Assembly: GCA_016874935.1 (NCBI GenBank)
Contig: VGSS01000018.1
Coordinates: forward strand, 1 to 35,482
Length of the DNA stretch: 35,482 nucleotides
DNA from: Deltaproteobacteria bacterium
Lineage (GTDB): Bacteria; Desulfobacterota; BSN033; UBA1163
Reading direction: 5' to 3'
The position numbers were made by a program, and so were the translations under genes. Position 1 is the first letter of the stretch. Each line of letters starts with the position of its first letter. This document shows, one piece after another, positions 27,148 through 35,482 of the stretch. The notes under the pieces are model-generated. The model was not told the DNA's origin. It was given only the letters and a program-made list of their open reading frames with translations, and searched no databases.

Positions 27148-28125
27148 ATGGCTTTGATTCAATCACAACCAAGAAGAATGGAGGGACCGCTTCGCTGGGT
27201 AAGCATGAAGCGAAGCGGTCTTAAAGCCAAAAACCTTTTGGCCACTCCTGGATTCTCCGGACAGGTCTTGGCCGTTCTACCGGATGTTACCTATTTATTG
27301 GGAAACAACGGAGAGATTCTTTGGTTGCTTCGTGATGGATTGCCTTTACACAGACGGAGCATCGAGATTTCCTTTCTACCGCCATCCTCTTGCCGGGGTC
27401 AAGACTTTTTTGTGGAAGACCATTTCTTAAAAATCGGCAGGGGTCTAACCTATGATCTAAGGTCAGCCACAGAATGGAAGCCCCTGCCTTTAAACCTGGA
27501 GGAGAGAGGACCACTCCAAAAAAAACAGGCCAGTGTGCGGCAGTTGTTGGAGGTTATTTCATTTTCCGGTAGCCATAACAATCCAGATGAACTGATCTTC
27601 ATGATTTCTTTACTAGTCAAGGGACAACCTTTTGCAATTTACCCTCTGGAGTTGATGTCGAATAAGATATATACGCCGATTCTTAATCTTGCCAAGCTTT
27701 ATTTAGGCCAGGGTATGGCGAACGTTCTTATCTCAGCAAGAGGGCTGGTTGGATTGGGGCCGGGCCTGACTCCGGCTGGAGATGATTTTCTTGGGGGGAT
27801 CCTCTTTGCTTCCCATTGGCTTAAAAAAGTTTACCCAGAAGAATTCTCATGGGATGAGCAACCCATTTGTGACCTGATCGAGTGGGCGAAGGATCGAACC
27901 CATCCAATCAGTTTTACCATTTTGAAAGACTTAGCCTTGGGCCATGGTCCTGAACCGCTTCATGAATTGGTTGTCAGACTATTGCAGGAAGAAGATCCTG
28001 TTCGAGGAATGAACTGCGCGGACTCTCTGGGTAGATTAGGCCATACAACTGGCTGGCATATATTGGCAGGCTTTCTGACCGGCATGCTCTTGCTCCCTGA
28101 TAAACCCAACAGGTTCTGGAGTTAA
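27148..28125 (+). CDS. allH: DUF2877 protein, AllH (YlbF)-like; predicted oxamate carbamoyltransferase component
   Basis: LVGLGPGLTPAGDDFLGGIL motif of DUF2877; next to DUF1116 and FdrA-like genes. Confidence 0.75.
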   Translation: MALIQSQPRRMEGPLRWVSMKRSGLKAKNLLATPGFSGQVLAVLPDVTYLLGNNGEILWLLRDGLPLHRRSIEISFLPPSSCRGQDFFVEDHFLKIGRGLTYDLRSATEWKPLPLNLEERGPLQKKQASVRQLLEVISFSGSHNNPDELIFMISLLVKGQPFAIYPLELMSNKIYTPILNLAKLYLGQGMANVLISARGLVGLGPGLTPAGDDFLGGILFASHWLKKVYPEEFSWDEQPICDLIEWAKDRTHPISFTILKDLALGHGPEPLHELVVRLLQEEDPVRGMNCADSLGRLGHTTGWHILAGFLTGMLLLPDKPNRFWS

Positions 28126-28172
28126 AGAAGAACTAAAGAAAATTTAAACCTAAACGAAAGATATTTGAAATT

Positions 28173-28221
28173 CCCCTCACCCCCTCCCTCTCCCCTGCGG
28201 GGAGAGGGGAAGGGTGAGGGG
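28173..28221. repeat. Intergenic inverted repeat CCCCTCACCC...CTCTCCCC-TGC-GGGGAGAG...GGGTGAGGGG
   Basis: Read directly; known-type dispersed palindromic repeat, upstream of the DUF1116 gene. Confidence 0.75.
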
Positions 28222-28245
28222 CCAACGAATAGATTGGAGAAGATC

Positions 28246-29502
28246 ATGGCAACGGAAGATCTCAAACAAAAGATTGAAACAGCCAATGCAGAAACCGTAA
28301 AACAGATCAATGCCGGAGATCCTGTGCTTGTGGACATTGCTCCAGCCGGAGAAGTCATTCCAGGATTGCAAGACAGAATGATTCTCCATTCCGGTCCGCC
28401 TGTGGACTGGCAGAATATGTGTGGCGCTCAGCGGGGCGCGATGATCGGTGCTGTGCTTTTTGAAAACTGGGCCGCAAATGCGGATGAGGCGCAAAAACTT
28501 CTTGAGGCGGGAAAGGTCCGTTTTGAGCCAAACCATCATCACCAGGCCGTCGGTCCCATGGCAGGCACAATCTCGCCTTCCATGCCTGTCTGGATCGTTG
28601 AGAACAGGGCTTTTAAAAACCGTGCCTTCTGCCGTCAGGTGGAGGGCCGCCAGCAGTTTGGCGATTTTAGTGATTCAGCCCTCGATGGGTTGCGCCAGTG
28701 GCGCAACATCTGGGCGCCCTCTCTTCGGAAAGGACTCCTTCAAATGGGAGGGTTGGAGTTGAAACCGATCATTGCCAAGGCCCTGATGATGGGTGATGAA
28801 CTCCACAACCGCCCTGTTGCTGCCTCAAGCCTCTTTGCCAATGCAATGGTCTGTTCGATGATTGAAGCCGGGGTCGGAAGGGAGGATCTCCTCAGCACCC
28901 TCTACTATATCACGAAGCATGAACTCCTCTTTCTTGCTCTGTCCATGGCTGCAGGCAAGGCCTCTGTGGATCCGGCTGCAGGCATCGAATATAGCACGGT
29001 CGTCACTGCTATGGCTCGAAATGGCACGGAGTTTGGGATCCGCGTAAGCGGTCTTGGAGAGGAATGGTTTACCGCTCAATCACCCCGGGTTAACGGGCTC
29101 TATTTCCCGGGTTATACGGAAAAGGATGCAGGCGCAGATATGGGCGATTCTGCCATTACCGAAACAGCGGGTTGGGGAGGAATGGTTCTTGCCGGTGCCA
29201 CAGGAATTCTCGGTTTTGTCGGAGGAACCCCTGAAGAGGCAATGACTTATAGCAAGGAGATGCGACAGATCACGGTGGCCATGAGCACCAATTACCGGAT
29301 GCCGGTCTTTGGTTTTCAGGGCGCTCCCCTGGGAATTGATATACGAAAAGTGGTCCAGACCGGGATTACGCCCATCATTGATACAGCCATTGCTCATAAA
29401 AATCCAGGTTACTCCATCATTGGAGCAGGGCTGGTTCGCGCTCCGATGGATTGCTTCAAAAAGGCGCTCATCCGCTTTGGCCAGAAATATGGAGCAAAAT
29501 GA
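28246..29502 (+). CDS. allG: DUF1116 protein, AllG (YlbE)-like; predicted oxamate carbamoyltransferase component
   Basis: VDWQNMCGAQRGAMIGAVLFE, GDELHNRPVAASSLFAN; start MATEDLKQK at 28246 because the upstream track extension is repeat-encoded. Confidence 0.8.
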   Translation: MATEDLKQKIETANAETVKQINAGDPVLVDIAPAGEVIPGLQDRMILHSGPPVDWQNMCGAQRGAMIGAVLFENWAANADEAQKLLEAGKVRFEPNHHHQAVGPMAGTISPSMPVWIVENRAFKNRAFCRQVEGRQQFGDFSDSALDGLRQWRNIWAPSLRKGLLQMGGLELKPIIAKALMMGDELHNRPVAASSLFANAMVCSMIEAGVGREDLLSTLYYITKHELLFLALSMAAGKASVDPAAGIEYSTVVTAMARNGTEFGIRVSGLGEEWFTAQSPRVNGLYFPGYTEKDAGADMGDSAITETAGWGGMVLAGATGILGFVGGTPEEAMTYSKEMRQITVAMSTNYRMPVFGFQGAPLGIDIRKVVQTGITPIIDTAIAHKNPGYSIIGAGLVRAPMDCFKKALIRFGQKYGAK

Positions 29503-31046
29503 TCACACGTTGTCTGATCCGAAAAAAAGAATATTATGACTCCGTATTTCTGATGCGGGTCGCCAAACAGATTGCAGGACAGAGAGGCATTTTGCAGGCA
29601 GCCACCCTCATGGGAACGGAAAAAAATAAGGTTTTACTTGCAGACATTGGTTTCGAAAGCGTGGAGATCTCTTCAGCTACGCCAAATGATCTGATCATTG
29701 CCATCCGCGCTGAGAATGAAACCATCCTTTCCAATACCATTGAAAATATTGATCAATGGCTCAATCAGGGAGTGGGAGAGACGGGAGCACTTTCGTATCG
29801 AACAATCGAAGAAGCAGTGACTCATCTTCCTCGCTTCAATCTTGCGGTCATATCGGTTCCAGGCCAATATGCGGACCGTGAGGCGAGAAAGGCGCTGGAG
29901 CAGGGGCTCAATGTATTCCTCTTCAGTGATAATGTCCCTGTAGAGAGCGAGCTATCTCTTAAAGAATTTGCCCGCGAGAAAGGTCTGATTCTCATGGGGC
30001 CGGATTGCGGCACAGCGATCATCAATGGAATCGGGATCGGCTTTGCCAATAGGGTTCGACGCGGACCCATTGGCGTGATTGGCTCATCAGGGACAGGACT
30101 TCAGGAATTCACAACACTTGTTCATCGCTTTGGATCAGGCATCTCTCACGCCATTGGAACAGGTGGCCGTGACCTTTCGGATCAGGTTGGCGGTATCACC
30201 TTTCTCTCAGCCATGGACGCCCTCGAATCGGATCGAGAGACTAAGGTCATAGCGCTTCTGTCCAAACCCCCCGGTTCTTCAGCCCTTGAAAAACTCATTC
30301 AAAAAATTCAACTCTGCAGAAAACCTGTGATTGCCTGTTTCCTCGGTCTTAAATATCAACCTACTCATGAACCTATAGGTTGCAAGCTTGTTAGAACTAT
30401 TGACGAGGCTGCTTCGCTTTCTGTCCAACTGGCAACAGGTAACCTACCTTCCCTTTCAGAAAAATCTCAACAGAAATTGGAGGAACGGATCCGTCAGCAC
30501 CGTAGCGGTAAAAAGTCAGAGCAAAAGTATATTCGCGGAATCTTCGCAGGAGGCACGTTCTGCTATCAGGCGCAGCAAATCTTGCAGGATGCTGGAATAT
30601 TCGTCCATTCCAATGCTCCGCTTCAGAACAATCCAAAACTGAAAGATCCTATGCACAGCACAGAACACACTCTTGTTGATATGGGATCAGATGAGTTTAC
30701 CGTTGGACGGCCTCATCCCATGATTGATTCAGGTCTTAGGTATGAGCGCATCCTCACAGAGGCAAAAGATCCTCAAGTTTCTATTCTGCTACTCGATTTC
30801 ATCCTTGGTTTTAATGCCTCATTGGATCCGGCTGGCGAGCTTCTTCCGGCTATTGATGAAGCCATATCCGAAGCAAAGAAGCGGGGAGAATCGCTCACAG
30901 TGGTCGCCTCTGTCTGTGGTACCGAGCAAGATCCACAGGACTTTAATCTACAATTCAAAAAGCTGGAAGGGGCTGGAGTATTCGTCTTTTCAAACAGCGC
31001 TCAGGCTGCCCGTTTCTGTGGCCTTCTAATAACAGGAGGTTCTTAA
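29499..31046 (+). CDS. allF: FdrA-family acyl-CoA-synthetase-like protein, AllF-like
   Basis: MGPDCGTAIINGIGIGFANRVRRGPIGVIGSSGTGLQEFTTLVHRFGSGISHAIGTGGRDLS; ATG at 29499 overlaps the DUF1116 stop. Confidence 0.82.
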   Translation: MITRCLIRKKEYYDSVFLMRVAKQIAGQRGILQAATLMGTEKNKVLLADIGFESVEISSATPNDLIIAIRAENETILSNTIENIDQWLNQGVGETGALSYRTIEEAVTHLPRFNLAVISVPGQYADREARKALEQGLNVFLFSDNVPVESELSLKEFAREKGLILMGPDCGTAIINGIGIGFANRVRRGPIGVIGSSGTGLQEFTTLVHRFGSGISHAIGTGGRDLSDQVGGITFLSAMDALESDRETKVIALLSKPPGSSALEKLIQKIQLCRKPVIACFLGLKYQPTHEPIGCKLVRTIDEAASLSVQLATGNLPSLSEKSQQKLEERIRQHRSGKKSEQKYIRGIFAGGTFCYQAQQILQDAGIFVHSNAPLQNNPKLKDPMHSTEHTLVDMGSDEFTVGRPHPMIDSGLRYERILTEAKDPQVSILLLDFILGFNASLDPAGELLPAIDEAISEAKKRGESLTVVASVCGTEQDPQDFNLQFKKLEGAGVFVFSNSAQAARFCGLLITGGS

Positions 31047-31056
31047 GGAGAGCTCT

Positions 31057-31230
31057 ATGAACGATAGATTAAAGGACCTCTTGCAGAAAGGACCGGTAGC
31101 CATCAATATCGGAGTCCTCGACTTTGCCGAAAGTTTAAAGAATCAGGATTCAGAGGTGATCCATCTGAATTGGACTCCACCTGCCGGCGGCGACCCTGAA
31201 CTCATCGCCCTCCTCGATCAGTTATTGTAG
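31057..31230 (+). CDS. Small FdrA-associated protein, 57 aa, absent from supplied ORF track
   Basis: Manual translation: MNDRLKDLLQKGPVAINIGVLDFAESLKNQDSEVIHLNWTPPAGGDPELIALLDQLL*; AAGGAG upstream; 10 nt after FdrA stop. Confidence 0.75.
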   Translation: MNDRLKDLLQKGPVAINIGVLDFAESLKNQDSEVIHLNWTPPAGGDPELIALLDQLL

Positions 31231-31340
31231 GACGTTCCATTTTCCTGGTTCCCAGAAGAGGCCCAATAGACATTCGGCTGGTTCTGAAATTGAAGTCCAT
31301 TTATCTGGTGCTTTAAACTATTACAAACGAAATAATTATG

Positions 31341-31424
31341 GTAACAGTCATTGCGAGCCCTAAGGGCGCGGCAATCTTGTCTTTGCTGTGAATTGCTTCG
31401 TCGCTTTACTTCTCACAATGACAT
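31341..31424. repeat. Dispersed intergenic repeat (GTCATTGCGAGCC...GGCAATCTTG...GAATTGCTTCGTCG...CACAATGAC)
   Basis: Inverted ends GTCATTG/CAATGAC; recognisable widespread repeat type. Confidence 0.6.
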
Positions 31425-31547
31425 GCGTTTTATGTCGTTTAAACTATTTCGGTGATGAGGCCTGGGATTTAACTCGAAAGAGGTTTTCGGGGTTTAATCA
31501 CCTCCTGATTAATCATTGCAATGTCATTCTCTCTATGAGGGTATTTC

Positions 31548-32495
31548 ATGAAGCCTAAGTTAGCCATACTTGCCATTGGTGGTAATTCACTTATCAAGGA
31601 TAAAGACCGTATCGCTTTGTCCTTCCAGTATGAAGCGATCCAGGAGACTTCGAGATACATTGCTGAACTGATTGCAGAAGGACTCAGTCTGGTTATTACT
31701 CACGGGAATGGTCCTCAGGTGGGATTCATCTACCGAAGAGGAGAACTCGCACAGCATGAACTCCCCTTGATCCCCCTGGATATCTGCGGGGCAGACACAC
31801 AGGGGGCGATCGGGTATATGATTCAAATGGCCCTTCTTAATGATTTTCGAAGGATGGGAATTGAAAAGAAGGTGGCCGCAGTTGTCACCAAGACCATCGT
31901 TGACAGGAATGACCCATCCTTTCGAAACCCGACTAAACCCATCGGCTCCTTCATGTCAGAGCAGGAAGCCCTTGCCCATAAAGAGGAAAAGGGTTGGGAG
32001 ATAATGGAGGATGCGGGCAGGGGATTCAGGCGTGTCGTTCCCTCTCCCATCCCCAAAGAGATCATCGAGCTGGATGTGATCCGATTATTGATAGAAAACG
32101 GGTACACAGTCATTGCCGCAGGTGGAGGTGGGATTCCTGTCATCAAAAATGAGAGAGGGGACATTGAAGGTGTTGAGGCAGTAATCGATAAGGATTTGAG
32201 TTCATCGCTGTTGGCCAGGAATATCGGAGCAGACACACTAATCATTTCAACTGCAATCGATGCAGTGTATCTCAACTTTGGGAAAACGGATCAGCGAGCG
32301 ATCCGTCAAACTACCCTCCCTGAAATCAAGCAGTATCTGAAAGAAGGGCATTTCAAACCCGGTTCAATGAAGCCAAAGATCGAGGCGATCATCGCATTTC
32401 TCGAAGGCGGCGGTAAAAAAGCCATCATCACCTCTCCGGAAAACCTTCTGAACGCCCTAAAAGGGGAAGCAGGAACCACCATTATCATCGGGTAA
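31548..32495 (+). CDS. arcC: Carbamate kinase
   Basis: AIGGNSLI, VITHGNGPQVG, AAGGGGIPVI, IDKDLSSSLLA, GSMKPKIEA. Confidence 0.92.
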   Translation: MKPKLAILAIGGNSLIKDKDRIALSFQYEAIQETSRYIAELIAEGLSLVITHGNGPQVGFIYRRGELAQHELPLIPLDICGADTQGAIGYMIQMALLNDFRRMGIEKKVAAVVTKTIVDRNDPSFRNPTKPIGSFMSEQEALAHKEEKGWEIMEDAGRGFRRVVPSPIPKEIIELDVIRLLIENGYTVIAAGGGGIPVIKNERGDIEGVEAVIDKDLSSSLLARNIGADTLIISTAIDAVYLNFGKTDQRAIRQTTLPEIKQYLKEGHFKPGSMKPKIEAIIAFLEGGGKKAIITSPENLLNALKGEAGTTIIIG

Positions 32496-32497
32496 GG

Positions 32498-32616
32498 TTA
32501 TGGTGACGAAGCCAGTTTCGGTTAGCGATTGGGGCTACGTGTAAAGAATTAGAAAACGATAAACGTTGCCTTTTGGTAACGATACACGCTTTGTTACCTT
32601 TACCGTGAGGCTACAG
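32498..32616. repeat. Imperfect long inverted repeat, copy A
   Basis: GGTTATGGTGACGAAGCCAGTTTCGGTTA... / ...GGTAACGATACACGCTTTGTTACCTTTACC. Confidence 0.6.
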
Positions 32617-32904
32617 GCTTCATCTCAGGTTTAAAATCACCCAGCGGGTGATTTATAGCGTAAGGCTTTAGCCTTGCTTGCCTGCCGCAGGCAGGGATCA
32701 GAAGCAACCCTAAAGGGTTGCGCTACAATGAAATTTAAAAAAATCGCTCAATTTAGGTATAAACCGCCATTCGAAGCCTTGTAGGGCGGATTGTCCCTGC
32801 CCGTTTTTGCAACTGGCGGGTATACTTTTCTCTCAATCTATAAATCCTATTGACATCCGTTCCAATTCTTTATAAAAGTAATAAAAAACATTTCTGGAGG
32901 GCCT

Positions 32905-33591
32905 ATGATCCTCGGAATCGAAGAAATTGAGAAGAAAGTCTGGGAGGAGGAGAAACTCTTCCTGACGAAACAGGTCGGAATCCTCCTCATCAAGAACGAT
33001 GCGATCAAATTTGGGGACTATATCCTGGCTTCGGGAAAGAAGAGCCCTTATTATATCGATCTGAGGCTTACCATATCCAGTCCGATTACGATGGACTGGA
33101 TCGCCAACTCCCTGACGAGGATCGTCGTCAATGAGATCAACAAGGATAAGATCGATAAGATATTGGGAGTGCCTACCGCGGGGGTCCCATTTGCCACGAT
33201 GGTCAGCCAGAAGTTAGGCATCCCCTTGATCTACTACCGCCAGGCACGGAAGGAACACGGTGTCAGAAAAAAGATCGAGGGCACTCTGGATAGAAATGAC
33301 AGGGTCCTCATTGTGGACGATCTTATCACAACAGGCGAGAGCGTAATTGAGGCAACGGAAGTGGTGAGAGATCAGGGCGGTGTGGTCAATGAATTGGTTG
33401 TTCTGCTGGACCGTGAGCAGGGAGGTAGGGAAAGGCTCAGGGCCTCCCGCATTGAACCCCATGTCCTGTTTAAAATATCGGATGCGATGGACTGGCTTCA
33501 CAGTGTTGGTTTAATCAACGATAAGATTCACGAGACCGTAAAAGAATATATCAACGGGGAAAACAAGGCTTCCCAGGTCACACCCGCTTAA
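32905..33591 (+). CDS. pyrE: Orotate phosphoribosyltransferase
   Basis: GDYILASGKKSPYYIDLR, GVPTAGVPFATMVS, DRVLIVDDLITTGESV. Confidence 0.9.
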   Translation: MILGIEEIEKKVWEEEKLFLTKQVGILLIKNDAIKFGDYILASGKKSPYYIDLRLTISSPITMDWIANSLTRIVVNEINKDKIDKILGVPTAGVPFATMVSQKLGIPLIYYRQARKEHGVRKKIEGTLDRNDRVLIVDDLITTGESVIEATEVVRDQGGVVNELVVLLDREQGGRERLRASRIEPHVLFKISDAMDWLHSVGLINDKIHETVKEYINGENKASQVTPA

Positions 33592-33648
33592 AGTAAAACC
33601 CTCATTATCATTCCCTTGCTCACCCCGGAATTTTAATCTTAGGGTCAA

Positions 33649-33777
33649 TCGGTTAAGGTTACGGTGACGAAGCCCGTATCGTTCATAAAAGGTTACGTTT
33701 ACCGTTTTAAATTCTCTTTTTTTCACGTAACCGTTACCGGTAACCGAAACGGGCCTCGTTACCCTTACCTTCAGACT
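33649..33777. repeat. Imperfect long inverted repeat, copy B
   Basis: GGTTAAGGTTACGGTGACGAAGCCCGTATCG... / ...CGAAACGGGCCTCGTTACCCTTACCTT, with inner GGTTACG/CGTAACC. Confidence 0.65.
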
Positions 33778-33781
33778 TTTA

Positions 33782-35134
33782 TTATTTGGGGTACGGATAA
33801 GGGTATTCTCCGGTAAAACAGGCGTAGCAGAAGTTTTTCTCCTCTCCTCTGACACACTTCTTCAAACCCTCCAGGCTCAAGTAATTCAAAGAAGTGGCAT
33901 GGATAAATTTCTGAATCTCCTTAACCTTATGGGAGGAGGCGATTAATTCTGATTTCTTGGGCGTGTCAATGCCGAAGTAACAGGGATCGGTGATGGGCGG
34001 TGAACTGATGCGGGTATGGACCTCCCTGGCGCCGGCGTGTTGAAACATCCGAACAATTTTTCGGCTTGTGGTCGCACGCACGATGGAGTCGTCGACAATC
34101 ACGATCTTTTTCCCCTTTAATAATCCTTTGACCGGGTTCAATTTGATCTTGACCCCAAAATGGCGGATTCTCTTTTCAGGTTCGATGAACGTTCGCCCGA
34201 TATAGTGATTTCGTATCATTCCGAGCTCAAAAGGGAGTTTCGATTCATGCGCATACCCCAGGGTTGATGGAAATCCGGAGTCCGGAATGGGGATCACCAT
34301 ATCCGCTTCTGCGGGCGCCTCTCTTGCAAGCTGGACTCCAAGCGATTTTCTGATCTCATAGACATTATGATTGAATATGAAGCTGTCCGGACGGGCGAAA
34401 TAGATAAATTCGAAGATGCATTGACGCAGTGGCCTGTGGGGGAAGGGTTTGAAGGATTTAATCCCAGAATGATTGATCATGAGAACTTCCCCCGGTTCAA
34501 TCTCCCTGATCAATTTGGCGCCGATGAGATCAAAAGCGCAAGTTTCCGATGCGACCACCGGCGAGTCTTTAAGAGAGCCGAGAATCAACGGCCTGAAACC
34601 CATGGGATCTCTGGCTGCCACCATCTCTTTTTCCGTAAGAAAAAGGAGGGAATAGGCGCCTTCGACCTGCCGGAGGGCATGGATGGTGCGATCCAGAAAC
34701 GTCTTTTCCTTTGAGCGCGCAATGAGATGGACGATGACCTCCGTATCCATGTTCGACTGGAAGATCGAACCTCCGGACTCCAGTTCACTCCAGATTAAGA
34801 AGGCATTGGTCAGATTGCCGTTATGGGCGATGGATATCATTCCTTTCGCATAGTTGACCAAAAACGGCTGGGCATTCTTCAGATCGCTTGAGCCCGTTGT
34901 GGAATAACGAACATGACCTATGGCGCTTCTCCCATGAAGTTTTTTCATGATATCTTTCGAAAAAACCTCTGAGACCAGCCCCATCTGTCTGTAATGGTGG
35001 AGTTGTTTTTCGTCAGAGGAGACGATCCCGGCGCTCTCCTGGCCGCGGTGTTGGAGGGCGTAAAGGCCTAAATAGACATGGTTGGATGCCTCTGCGTGAT
35101 CATAAATGCCAAAGATGCCGCACATCTTATTCAA
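33782..35134 (-). CDS. purF: Amidophosphoribosyltransferase
   Basis: MCGIFGIYDHAEASNHVYLGLYALQHRGQESAGI; VVIPIPDSGFPSTLGYA-type PRTase region; KIVIVDDSIVRATTSRKIV. Confidence 0.93.
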   Translation of the reverse strand: MNKMCGIFGIYDHAEASNHVYLGLYALQHRGQESAGIVSSDEKQLHHYRQMGLVSEVFSKDIMKKLHGRSAIGHVRYSTTGSSDLKNAQPFLVNYAKGMISIAHNGNLTNAFLIWSELESGGSIFQSNMDTEVIVHLIARSKEKTFLDRTIHALRQVEGAYSLLFLTEKEMVAARDPMGFRPLILGSLKDSPVVASETCAFDLIGAKLIREIEPGEVLMINHSGIKSFKPFPHRPLRQCIFEFIYFARPDSFIFNHNVYEIRKSLGVQLAREAPAEADMVIPIPDSGFPSTLGYAHESKLPFELGMIRNHYIGRTFIEPEKRIRHFGVKIKLNPVKGLLKGKKIVIVDDSIVRATTSRKIVRMFQHAGAREVHTRISSPPITDPCYFGIDTPKKSELIASSHKVKEIQKFIHATSLNYLSLEGLKKCVRGEEKNFCYACFTGEYPYPYPK

Positions 35135-35371
35135 CCTCCTGAGCTGAAGACGATAAAAAAAGAGACTATAAAATACCTTAAATTACAAATAATTACAGAT
35201 CATTATTAAAGTTATTTTTGAAGTTATTTCTGAGCTGTTGCCAAACCTCCTTAGTTTCTTTGGCAATGAATACGAAGCAAGGCATCAAGATTAAATGGCG
35301 GACATAAAATTTATAATTGATTTATAGGAGGTTGTCAAAAGGTAAATAGTAAATAGGGTCAGGTCTTGCAA

Positions 35372-35482
35372 TCATACATTTGACCTTCTCTCTCCTTCAG
35401 CCCGTTTTATTGCCCGGCTTACGGTCGCATAATGATAACCCAGATGGTCCGAAATCTCCTTCATCGTATACCCAAAACGAAC
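35372..35482 (-). CDS. C-terminus of a REP-associated/Y1-type transposase-like protein (truncated by window)
   Basis: Manual translation of minus strand: VRFGYTMKEISDHLGYHYATVSRAIKRAEGERRSNV*; terminal HTH typical of these proteins. Confidence 0.6.
   Translation of the reverse strand, partial: VRFGYTMKEISDHLGYHYATVSRAIKRAEGERRSNV

Overview
Desulfobacterota/deltaproteobacteria-like chromosomal segment (lineage is an inference from gene content only). LEFT: 3' part of a CcdA/DsbD-like membrane protein, then convergent lptG and lptF. CENTRE (about 3240-16410): a ~13.2 kb integrative element in an initiator tRNA-fMet gene. It has a tyrosine integrase next to the tRNA, a 47-bp duplication of the tRNA 3' end at the far boundary, and paired CGTTACCA repeats near both ends (candidate integrase arm sites). 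It carries terminase small and large subunits, AlpA/excisionase-like HTH proteins, an AEP primase/RecA-like ATPase fusion with a nearby GTAAAC iteron cluster, and tandem XRE regulators. I see no portal, capsid or tail genes, so it looks like a phage-satellite-type island. Nested in it is the most unusual structure in the window: three short +-strand ORFs of unknown function, each followed by an integron attC-like imperfect hairpin bounded by CTAAC...GTTA boxes. This resembles an integron gene-cassette array without an integron integrase (CALIN-like), inserted among genes that mostly run on the - strand. RIGHT: MBL-fold hydrolase, argF, a hydantoinase/dihydropyrimidinase-like gene, pyrB, an IclR regulator, a BMP-type nucleoside-like ABC transporter, a DUF2877-DUF1116-FdrA cluster (allHGF-like, predicted oxamate carbamoyltransferase), carbamate kinase, pyrE, purF and the 3' end of a REP-associated/Y1-type transposase-like gene. 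Several small genes (<60 aa) missing from the ORF track were found by reading the sequence. All family assignments are by eye; no searches were run.
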